A stretch of DNA of 64,000 nucleotides from Tribonema minus. Its lineage: Eukaryota > Sar > Xanthophyceae > Tribonematales > Tribonemataceae. A program made the position numbers and the translations under genes. This document shows positions 47,870-59,800 of the stretch, in pieces (the stretch's first letter is position 1; the number at the start of each line of letters is the position of its first letter). The stretch covers positions 248,001 through 312,000 of the forward strand of contig JAFCMP010000157.1 in the NCBI GenBank assembly GCA_017506865.1, read 5' to 3'. The notes under the pieces are model-generated. The model saw only the letters and a list, made by a program, of their open reading frames with translations. It was not told the origin of the DNA and made no database searches.

Positions 47870-50800
47870 TTCTATATTGTACTTGGTCTTGTCTGCGACC
47901 TCATGTTGTGTATATTGTACTTGGTCTTGTTTGCGACCTCGTGTTATGTATGCGACCTCAAGCACAGAAGCCTACTGTATTACCATGTACCTAATGTGCG
48001 CACATATACCTACCTCTGTATGCAACATCAAAAGCGCATTTCCGCCTCCTCAACCTCGTGCGCCGCACATGCAGGGCGTGCTTTGAGCAGAACTTCAACT
48101 ACTGCTCCGACGAGTACGAGATGAGCCAGGCGTTTTCTACATACCTATGTATGCAATCTCAAAACCACATTGCCGCCTCTTACATCTTGGGCCATGTGAA
48201 CACAGGGCGTTCTTCGAGCAGAACTTCAACTACTGCTCCGACGAGTACGAGATGAGCAAGGCGTGGGAGGACTACTACCTCAAGGGCCAGCCATGGCCGA
48301 CTCATGCAAGTTCAACATATTGTCTTGAAGTTGTGGTATTTGAACTCACCAGTATTCTTTTTGGCAGTTAGTTCTTCAAGCAGAACTTGAAACTATTTCT
48401 CCGACGAGTTCGAGATGAGCCAGGCGTGGGCGTACTACTACCTCAAGGGCCTGCCATGGCTGACTCATGCAAGTTCATCTTTGAAGTTGCCTTTACTTAT
48501 GCAAGTTCATCTTTGAAGTTGCTTTTACGCGTGTTTGCCTCAAGGGCCTGCCACGGGCGACTCATGCAAGTTCAACATACACGATTGAAGTTCAATAATA
48601 GTTGAATGTGCAATAATTGCTGTAGTTCCAAGATTATACCTCAATTGGCACCTGTTGTATCCCTTCGACTTCATCAAAGTTGATGTTTGGCGGATATTTT
48701 GGCATGCAATGGCTGAGCAGCTTGATGGAAGTTGATGTTATTTCTGGCAGTTCAGTTCAGCTGAAGTTGTTCTCGGCAGTGTGACATTGGGTCCCCTTAT
48801 GTCAAAGTTGAAGTTGCTCTTGGCACTTGGCACAAGTGGCATATTAGCGATCCCCGTTGAGATATGGCCCACCCAAGCAAGCTATTCCATTGGAGAATCT
48901 CCAAGTGTTTGGCACAAAATCGTTGGCAGTCTTGACATCAAATGGTGCTGGTCAAGAGCGGGCTGTTGCACGGTCTGCGTCCTCGCTGGTACTTCATACT
49001 TGAAGTACCTACTAAATGCCACGCTGCAGCCAGGCATGAAGTTGTGACATGAAGTATATGGCCTTGCTGCTTTTGCTACAATACTGCTACTTCGAAGTAC
49101 AGGATTCAGGGCCAGCACTGCCCCTCATGTTGACCTGTTCTTCACCTGATGTCAGACGCTTCGACGCACCGAGACACACGTGTCGGAGCTGCGACGCGTT
49201 GTCGCTTGCTGCTTCAACCTTCAAGTGGTGACGCTGCAGTCAGGCGTCAAGTCGTGACACTACTGCACCGCGGCCTGCGCGCTCACTGTCTTCAAGTTCA
49301 ACAACATCTTGAAGTTTAAGACGTGCGCGTGGCGCATGGGCTGACACACCCACCATCTACATCGGTGCGACGTGTTTGCAGATGGTTGACTACTGTAACT
49401 GCTCTGCTAGTAAACTTAAAAGTTGTGATGCTACTGCCACGGGGCGCAAAGTCAAGTTACAACGCTGCTGCCCCACCACGGGGCTCGTTTGCGCGGCCTA
49501 ATAGACACTGAAGTATTGGCTCTGCAAAGGCTCTGACCTGTTTGAACGGGTTAGAAAAAGTGGGCATGACCCAGGCGCTGACACATTCACTCTGCAACAA
49601 CTCTGGCGCGCTCAAATTGTGCAAAGTTCAAGCTGTGACGCTACTGCCATACCGCCACACGGCGGTTTCTTCAGGCACCTGACGCATCTTGGCTCACAAA
49701 ACTCTCACCTGATGAAACATCCGATTGGGAGTAAATGCATGACTCAGAAAAAAAATGCTTGAGTCAGGCGCTGACGCATATACTCCGCAACCAATCTGGC
49801 TCGCTCAAACCACTGGACAGATCTTGGATTACTGCGACTCCATAGGCCACGGCACAGGCGGCCACTGCCTGTCAAATTTCAAGTTGTGACGCTACTGCCA
49901 AACTGCCACACTGCAAGACCCTTGAGCACTGACGTATTCGCTGCCCAAAACTCTCACCTCCTGAAACCAACCAGAAAATGATGGCAAGACTCAGGCGCTG
50001 ACGCACACAACCTTGGCTTGTTCAAATCAATCAACAGATTTTGGATTACTGCGATTCCGTTGGCTACGGCACGCGCGGCCACTGCCTGTCTGGCGAACTG
50101 TCAGACTGGAACAACAACAAGGACATTTTGCTCGATCTCCCACGGGACGGCGGCGCGGGCAGTCTTCAAGAGGTGAGGGACAAAATGAAGGAAAAACGGG
50201 GTCAGGTTTTAACAGTTGATGTAGAGGAGTTGATTGGAGAGTCTCTCCCGGACTGGAATAACAACACGGATCTGCGGCGTGATGGCGGCGCGGGCAGTTC
50301 CTCAAGAGGTGAGAGACAAAACAAAACGGGGGTACGGTGAAGTTGAAGTAGAGATGTTTGAACCCTCTTGCACTGGAACAACAATGAAATTCTGCTCGAT
50401 GTTCTGCGCGACAGCGGCGCTGGCAGCCTTCAAGGGGTGAGAGAGACAGCGGAAAAGGGGTCTGGCCAAGTTGAAGTAGAACAGTTGAACTCTCTCGGAC
50501 TGGTAGTCACAAGGAATTTCTGCACGGCGGTGCGATCGGCCTTGAAGAGGTGAGAGACAAAACTGAAAACGCCCTCCCTTGCACCCAGCCCTAGTGTTGT
50601 GCGATTCCGTGCAGCGTTTCGTTGTCAACATGCTCCGTGTAGACCAATTTGAAATACGTGCATGGAGGTGTGTTGCGCCGTTGGAATAGCTTTCAAAATT
50701 TCTGCTGCGTGTCGGTCTCCTCCCGTGTGTGCAAATGCATCCTGCATGCTCGAGCTGCATGCAGTATACGACCCCCTAGTACACACCTTGTGGCTTTACC

Positions 50801-53800
50801 CCCTGTGCAGCGCAGGTGCGTCACCGTCGACGCATACACAACTCCTTGAAGTACGGGCGCTTTGAGATGTAAATAACTGGCCCCTGGAACATACCCTTGT
50901 GACTGAACGGCGTCACCATCCGGCAAAAAACAAACATGCTTTGAAGTATGCTGCTTTTGAAGTATGGCCCACAAGCAGTAACATGCATTGGTGTACTGGA
51001 AGGGCCAGTTCACGCACGCCCCCAAAACGCGTACCTGGTGACTTTGCCCCCTGTCCGTTCGCGCAGCTGTTGCTCAACCGTGTCACAATCGCGTCATGAA
51101 CCGGTATACATGCGCCATCTCATGAATACATACCCTTGTAAATTTGACCCCTGTCTCCTCGCGCAGCTGTTGCTGAACCGCGTCACAATCGCGTTAGCAA
51201 CCAGTATACATACGCCCCCTAATACATACCCTTGTGGCTTTGCCCCTGTCCCCGTGCGCGCAACTGATGCTCAACCGCGCCACAATCGCGTTATTTACCA
51301 GTATACATAAGCCCCCTAATATACATAAGCCCCCTAATACATACCCTTGTGGCTTTGCCTGCTATCCCCTCGTGCGCAGCTGATGCTCAACCGCGTCACC
51401 GTCTGGATGAACGCCTACAAAGGCAGAGTTAAGGACGTGGAGGTGATGAACGAGATGGTCAACTCACGCATGTGGCCCAAGCTCCTGCCGTGCAACGGCA
51501 AAGGCAAGTTCCATCATGAACTTGTGACAAACTTCAAAAACCAACATCAACTGGACTCCCCCTTACGCTCAGTAGTGTAGACTGTGGGCGAGGCGACAGT
51601 CTACAGGCGAGCGCCGATTTCAACCTGAGACACCCGTCTCCACACATTTTGCCTACATCGGAAGCATATACTTGTAGTGATTTAACGAAAGATGGCCAAC
51701 TCGCGCATGTGGCCTAAGCTCCTGCTGTGCAACCGGAAAGGCAAGTTCCAAACATGAACTTGTGATGAACTTCAACACATCTTTATCTTCCGGATGTTTT
51801 TTGATACTGCAGATTGTGTTCAATGGCAAAGGTCAGCTTCATTGCGAGCCAGACACGTTGCACCCCATCTTTCGCCTCAAAGCCTAGCAAAGTGCGTCGA
51901 CAGCCATTGGGGGGAGTTGGGAGGTTGCCATTGCTCTGTCTGGAGGTATGTTAATGCTTGTAGGCAGCAGAATGCTGCATTCGACAGGCTTATAAACGGA
52001 GCGTCAAGCGTCCAGATTGTTCCACTGCACCACTTAAACCTGGCGCTGATTGAGGGCGACGGTTGAGACAAAGTTGCCTACTGGATTTTGCTAGGGCCTG
52101 TTGTAACTGCCACAACTGCCGCAGTGCCTACCTACCTACCCACTACAACTAGTGTTGCCGCAGTACCTACCTATTGCAAGGGCACGCTAGTGTAACTGCT
52201 GCAAAGCCTGCCTACCTACCTACGCACTACGACTGGTGTAAGCGCGGCAGTGTAACCGTAACTGCTGCAGTACCTACCTACCCACTACGACCGCAAGGCT
52301 GCGCGCTCGGTCACATGCCGCTGCTGATGCAGTGCCTCAGTAGCTGGGATTGCCCGCTCATCACGACAGGCGACCTCAGGAAATGCCCCAAGAAATTAGG
52401 CAGTGCTCATATTGAGGGTAGGGGGGGGGGGGGGGAGAGTTTAATGATGTGATGACGTGTCTTCTGCACGGCAGCAGCGCAGTTCTTCAAGTACGTGACG
52501 TGCCACAGTGAATCATCCCAACAAGGGAGCGCGCCAGTGCAGTTCTGCAGAGGCTGCAGTGCCAAGGCTCACGCACTGCTGGTGCTGAACTTCAATGCAT
52601 GATGCTGTACTTCAACATGTGACACTCCCCCAGGCCCCTGCATCTGCGACCACAAGCCGGCCTGTCCAGACGACATCATTCCCAACAAGAAGATCAGCGT
52701 GCGAGCGTGGGCTCAGGCGTACGCCAAGTCCCTGGCGCCGAATGATAGAATGGTGATCAATGAGGTGAGTTGACTCTGGAGTTCTGAAGTTGGAAAATGA
52801 AGTTTGATGTTTTGTGGTGAAGTTGAAGCTTGGGTTTTTGGCTGCCGGAGTCCCTGGCGCCAAACGACAGGATGGTGATCAACAAGGTGAATGGCATGTG
52901 ACTGAGTGCAGCCGTGCAGTGATGTGTGATGTACGTATGCTAGCTAGGGCAAGGGGCGCAGGAGATTAGGGTTAGGGCTGCGCTTGTGAAGCGGCGGCGA
53001 ACCCTAACCCTAGGTGAAAGTGAGGGCTGCATGATACTTTATGACAACACCAACATGCAGCACTTACTGCGAATGCCAGGGTTAAGGTGAGGGTGAGGGT
53101 TAGGGTTAGGGTTAGGCACTCATATATGCATCGCCCGCCCTTTCAGTCAGTTGTTAGTCAGCGATGTCCCTACGTAACTCCCAGTTGTATCTTTTGACCT
53201 ACTCTTAGCCCAACGCTACTTACCTATCCGCGTTGTGGCCTTCCCACGACGACTGCATGCTGGGTGCCTTTGAGTGAGAGCGTTCAAGGTGTGCACTACT
53301 CTTGAAGTGCCCTCATCTCAAAGGGACAACACTATGTACAGCTTGAAAGCATTAGAATACTGCAAGCCGAGTCTCAGCCCTAGGGTCAGGATTAGCCACC
53401 AGTATACATACCCGACCCTGCCCCATCGCTGAACCTGTATTTTAGAATAAGTGGGGCCCAGTCAGTACGATATTCAAGCCTATCACTTGCTGTTGATACA
53501 TGCATACCCTATCCCTCCTGGTACCCCCACCTCACCTTACCCACTGTTCGCACAGTACTCCGTGATGAGCACGTGCCAGCAGTACGATGCCCAAGCCTAC
53601 CGCTTGCCACAAATGTAGACCACTCATACCTACCGCTTGCCACCAATATAGACTATACGTACCCCTCACAATGACCCCATGCCCGCTTGTGCAGTACTGC
53701 GTGATGAGCACATGCCAGCCGGAGCAGAGCAACACCAGCTCCTTCGTCAAGTTTGTGCGCGGGCTGAACCGCGCGAATGGGGGCGCCACCACCGCCGTTT

Positions 53801-56800
53801 CTGATCAGGTGCGTATGCAACATCAAGTATAGAAATATGTATCTTCAAGAAGTGCTTGATTTTGTTGAGACAAATGTAGATTCTGGTAGCCAGCTGGGCA
53901 TCTACCATCTGGCCTTTTTCACGCTTTTAAAATTGGGTATCAATTTTTTATAAAACTTCACTTCCAAACTTCTTGATTGATAAAACCTACTCAGAGCGCG
54001 AACAAGTCCTGATGGCTATGACGTCAAGCTCATGATCAGAGTCTACCTATGCCATCCGAAGATCGTTGACGATGACACTGAATGACATTGCCAAACGCCG
54101 CCCTGCCCCCCCCCCCCACACACACACACATACACACACTACATTCTTGACTCAATACTGGCCCCTTTTGGACTCCGCCATGTGTGTGTAATCACCTGCA
54201 AAGTGTATCCCAAAGTGTAAGCTGTGTGGATCAGGTCTGCAATTCACAGTATGAAAACAGCACAACAGGTCAGGTAGTAGCCCCAATTATACCCCTTGCA
54301 CGTATACTGCTTGCGGTTCTCTCGCGCCGCTGCCAAAAGTATGAAATCAGCACAACAGGTCAGGTAGCCCCAATCCTACCCCATTTTATTTAGCAAACAC
54401 GCGTATTGCGCATTAGGTCTGGCAGCCGCTTGGCAAAGTCGCGTTGACTCTGGTGTTTGAGAGTGAAGGGGAGCATCACCTCTGTAATTGCCATGCAGGT
54501 GCGGTTTCAGCATCACAAAGGTAGATGAGCACAGCACTTGGCACAGACATTTTGCGTGATATGCAACTTACGAAGGGCGCATACGGTATGTACGCGACTG
54601 AGGTCCACCACCTGCCCGGGTAGTGAGACCCGTGATGCAGACATGTTGTGGGGTGGGGTGCATTGTTTGTCCCGTCGAGTGTCTGCGCTTTCACGCACTT
54701 GAAGTAGTCGAAAGTGCAAGTACGATGGGTGCCGCTCACAATGGCTTGTGGCCCAGTACAATGTTCATTTGGTTGAGGCACTCTCTGCGAACCTTACGAT
54801 GCGGTGCAAGCCCCATGTACAAAAGACTCGCAGAGCCACAGTGGCCTCCATTTTCTTGTTTTGCATCCGCCATTTCCATCTCCTAATCTCTATTATTCAC
54901 AGCCATTTGGCGTGTATGCCTAGTCTTGTGGTACGTGACCATATGTGCCGCAGTGAAATCTAAAGGCTGAGCGCTGCTGCATGTTTACATGCGCTACTTA
55001 ACTACCCCCGGTGCGACCGCTTGGCCTCTATGCCTAGTGACAGAGCAGAGCTCAGCACATGTTGAGGTTGGTGCCTCGGTGCGCGTGTGACGTGCCACCT
55101 CAGACGCAGTTCGCAGCGCGTTCCCGATGCACTTGTGCTTGTTACTGACGCATGCTGTTGTGAGTTGTATCTGCCTCGCTGCTTGGTCTTTGAACTCTGG
55201 CACGGTGTCGGCGCTATGCGCTGTCAGCCTGGCTCTGTGATCTGTGAGTGTGAGTGTCGCAGTCAAATCTATTGCTGAGCGCTGCTGCACGTTTACATAC
55301 GCTACCTACCTAGCCCCTCTGTACGGCTTGTGATCATGACTTCAATCCACTGCTGCGCGCTGCCTCTATGTGTTGACATACCCTACGTACCCGCGCGCGT
55401 GCAGGGGCACGTGTTCCTGTGCTACAGCCAGTGCTGAGCGCTGCTGCTATATGTTGACAAACGCTACCTACCCGCGCGCGTGCAGGGGCACGTGTTTCTG
55501 GGCTACAGCCAGTGCTGATCGCTGCTGCTATGTGCTTACATACCCTACCTACCCGCGCGTATGCAGGGGCACGTGCTTCTGGCCTCACCCTAACCCAGAG
55601 CTACAGCCAGAGCTGAGCGCTGCTGCTATATGATTACATACCCTACCTACCCACGTTGCGTGCAGGGGCACGTGTTTCTGGGCTACAGCCAGTCGGGCTT
55701 CGACCTTATTCTCAAGATTGCATCGATCAAGAAGCAGCTGAACGGCATTGATTTCTGGGTGAGTGGATGTGCATACGATGTGTGCATTCCACACCTCTCA
55801 TAATAGTGCCTTCGAACGCTAAAAAACTTGCACACAGAAGTCTTTTGACCTGTGGATATGATGGCACTGTCTGACTCGTGGCCAATGACTGCAGCAGCGG
55901 CGACCACGGTTACTGGTGGAAGGCACTTGCGGCTAACCATCCCTTGTCACCTAGAGCTCTACGATCTTGTGACTCGTTTCCAATACTCAGAAGTAGTAAG
56001 CAAACAGGGAAGAGTGCAGCAAACTGAGTAGCGCTTTGTTGACAGTACAGCCTCAGCAAGATGCGGAGCGCTGCCAGTGCTATTTGCGCCGCCATTTTGC
56101 TGCATCGTGTCCCCTCACTGGCGTACTTGAAAGCACACGTGGGCATTTCACACCTCTCATGAGATTTTAAAAATGAAAACGTGCAGCAGACTGACAATTT
56201 CTTGAGGTATAGCCCCAGCAGAATGCGCCGCGCAGCTACCGTCATGCGCCTAATAAGGCCGACCGGACCAACATTTGAAGCGTCCAGGGCAGCGATCCTA
56301 ATTGTGGCTGGGCGTTTTTCTGGGTATTCCCGATTAGGCCTCGTGGCACATTTTCCGTGTCGACCTCAGTGTTGCCTGGCCCGATTTGTGGGTACATGAA
56401 CCGTAACGCCATAGCAGGCAAGCAGGTGGTGAGTGCCATGCTCACGGGTGTCCTGGTACTGGTGCACAGACTCTTTTTAGGCACACGATACGGCCTTCCC
56501 CCCGTTAACAACCTGTTTTTTCTCACGGGCTCTAAGCCAACTTCACCTGAAGGTTGAATTTTGTGCCGACTGCTGCAGCGAAGACACATCGCGCTCACGA
56601 CGGGGTCACTGCGTGCTCATTGGGGTGTTCCTGATGCTCCGTCTCAAGAAGGCCTGGTGCTGTTTTCGTGCGATCCCAAAGCAGTGCCCGAGTGCTTTAT
56701 TTGGCGATGCATGCGTAATGTTGGTCTGGCCGGCCTATTCAGGCACACGACGGTAGTGCCAGCTGCGCCGCCATGCTGCGGCATCGTGTACTGAGGTCAC

Positions 56801-59800
56801 TGGCGTACTTCAAATTGTGTACTTCAAGCATGGATCCTGGACAACAGAGCATTGAAAACAGCACGGTGTGTGCTTCTGTGCTCTTGCGAGCCAGTTGTAT
56901 CTGCAGCGAGTCCGTCCCATGTAGCTCAGCTTTGTGGCTGAATGCCCCTTCCCCCCCCCCCCCACCCCTTGCTCTCTCTGCGATGCAGATGCCTGTGCTC
57001 AGCTGTCAGGCTGACACCCCTCCCCGCTCTCTCTGCCGTGCAGATATCGGAGCTCGACGTGGCGGATCCCGATGAGAACGCACGTGCGGATGGCATAGAG
57101 CAAATGTGAGCCTACCCCTAACCCTAACCCCGATCTTGACCCTAACCCTATCCTGAGCCTTATCCCAAGGCTTACCCTAACCCTAACTCTGATGTGAGGG
57201 GAACCGCAACACTCTCATAGACGGGGCAGAATCAAAATTGACTGCGAAAGTGATAGTGCATGGTGCCGCCATCGCGCCAGAGGCGCACAGCCAAGCAGAC
57301 AAGCACACAAACTTACAAGCGCACGAGTTGCCACCGAGCAGAAGCGGATCAGTAATGCGATGCGAAACCTGTCTTAGGTGGCACGTCACTACCCCCCAAC
57401 CTCAACATGTGATGCACGTGCACCACAGGACTGAAATACTGAGCAGAATCAAATTTGACCACCTGCCTGCAGCCTGCGCGCGTACTTTGCGTGGCTGCGA
57501 CTCAGCCGCGCATTATCTCTTACTCTGAGTAGAAGTTATGTATGTCTGCCGCGCTGCTCTACATGCGCATACATATTGTCTCCTTCACAATACGAACAAC
57601 ACTACTCGTTTCTGTGTCGTGCCTGCAGCCTGCGAGCGCACTTTGCGTCGCCGCACCTCAGCAGCAGTTCTTCTGCTGCAGCCTGCAGGTCCATGTACTT
57701 CAAGGACCACTTCTCCCCCCTTCTGGCATTCATCTGTCAGCCGATTTGCCTATCTCTCTGCCACACCGCATGCATGCACATTGTTCCTTGAAAACAGCAC
57801 TTCGAATTGAGTTACCATTTTCTACTTCTCCGCCTGCCTGCAGCCAGCGCCCGTTGGGCCACGTTCTTTCTCCCTTCAAGTGATTATTTTCCTGCCACGA
57901 TGCTCTACAGTACATTACATGCTATGCGCATACATATTTGAAAAACACTACTTGTTTAAGTGTCTGCAGCCTGCGAGCGTTGGCGCCGCACATTCTTCCC
58001 CAGTCTAAGTACTTCAGAAACGCATATGTTTCTGCGATGCCTCTACATGCGCATACATTTTGTCTCCTTCACAGTGCGAACAACACTCCTCGTTTCTGTC
58101 TCGCTTCTGTGCCTGCAGCCTGAGTGCGCACTCTGCGTCGCCGCACCTCAGCAGCAGTGTTGTGCTGCAAACTTCAGGTCCATGTGCATGCACACTGTTT
58201 CTGTGAACAAAACCTCAAGTTGAAGTAATGTTTCCTACTTTTTGCGCTGCAGCCTGCAGGTCCTGGCACACACTGTGCATGCGCTTTGGCATCTGCAAAC
58301 AGAACTTTAAGTTGAAGTACTCTTTCTCTACTTCTGTGCCTGCCTGCAGCCTGCGCGCCTACTTTGCCTCGCCGCACCTCAATGGCGTCATCCTGTGGGG
58401 CTTCTGGGAGGGGGCTATCTTCAACCGCAACACGTGGCTCGTCAATCTCGGTCAGTGCCACTGCCCCCTTTGATCAGCACCAAGAACGCCACCCAAAGTG
58501 GTGTGACATGATCGTTTGCTAGCGGTTCTAGAATGCTTTGCTTAGGTTTAAGTGGCTTTGGTGTGAGGTGATGAAGAGCTTCTGTTGATGTGCAAATGCA
58601 ACACCTGGCTCAACCTCGGTCAGTGCCACCGCCCCCTTTAATCAGCGCCAAAACTGCCCCCCAAAGCGGCGCGACATGATCGTTTGACAGTGAATCTGAA
58701 GCGCCTCTCGTAACTTCAAGTGGTTTTGATGTGACGTGAAGAGCTTCTGTTGATGTTCAAACGTAACACCTGGCTCGTCAATCTCGGTCAGTGCCACCAC
58801 CCCCTTTAATCGGCAGCAGCATTAATACCCCCTCAAAGCGTCATGGAGATCCATTGCTGTGTGACATGATTGTTCGCTAGCGGATCTGAAGTGCTTCGCA
58901 TAGCTTTGGGTGATTTTGATATGGTGTGAAGAGCTTCTGTCAAAAAGTTCAACTTCAACACGTGGCTCGTCAATCTCGGTCAGTGCCACCGCCCCCTGTA
59001 ATTAGCGCCAAGAACACCCCCTAAAGCGATATGACATCATCATCTGCTAGTGGTGCTGGCATGCTTCGCGTAGTTTCAAGTGGCTTTGATGTGATGTGAT
59101 GAAGAGCTTCTGTTGATGTTCAAATGCAACACCTGGCTCGTCAATCTCGGTCAGAGCCACTGCCCCCTTTATCAGCGCCAATAATACCCCCCAAAGCGGC
59201 GTGACATGCTCATTCGCTAGCGGCTCTGGAATGTTTGCATAGTTTTGGGTGGTTCTGCTGTAATATGAAGAGCTGTTGGCGATGTTCAACTTCCGATGTT
59301 GTACCGCACAACACGTGGCTCGCCAATCTCGGTCAGTGCCACTGCCCTTTGACCAGCGCCATGAAGAGTTACTGCGGCGTGACATGATCGTTTGCCAGTG
59401 GATCTGAAGTACTTGCGCAGTTTCAAGCGGTTTTGGTTCAATGTACATGAGCTTTGTGTTGTACATGTCCAATCTCAACAGATGACAGTCGACAGTCGAC
59501 TTCGGTGAGTGTGTACCAAGATTAGATTGGGGCGTCATCGCACGTGTTTGGTTCGAATTTATCTCACACAACCTCCAACTGTTCTGCAACTGTTCTGGGG
59601 CACTGCAGCATGCGAATTTTCAAAGCGTTTGCTAAGCGCCGCAACTCACTGTTGCGGTGTAATTTACGCATCTGGCTGCAAATGGCAAATTCCAGCTGTA
59701 GTTGAAGTTATCTTCACTTCAAGAGATGACGTGCCGAGCTGGCCAGCTCTGGCCGGAGTGCATCTCCACGCCCTCCGTCACCATGGCAGAGCAAGCATGA

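Noticed and set aside
48840..49045. Possible extra xylanase exon (peptide IKWCWSRAG)
   Set aside because: It resembles the KW.W.E region of GH10, but exon 5 joins exon 6 in phase through the GC donor and covers this part of the fold.
52485..52530. Possible extra exon AQFFKYVTC between xylanase exons 7 and 8
   Set aside because: There is no good donor, and inserting it breaks the phase match between exon 7 and exon 8.
55390..59345. Regularly spaced direct repeats that could suggest a CRISPR array
   Set aside because: The units are diverged, are centred on exon junctions, and have no unique equal-length spacers. The DNA is clearly eukaryotic.
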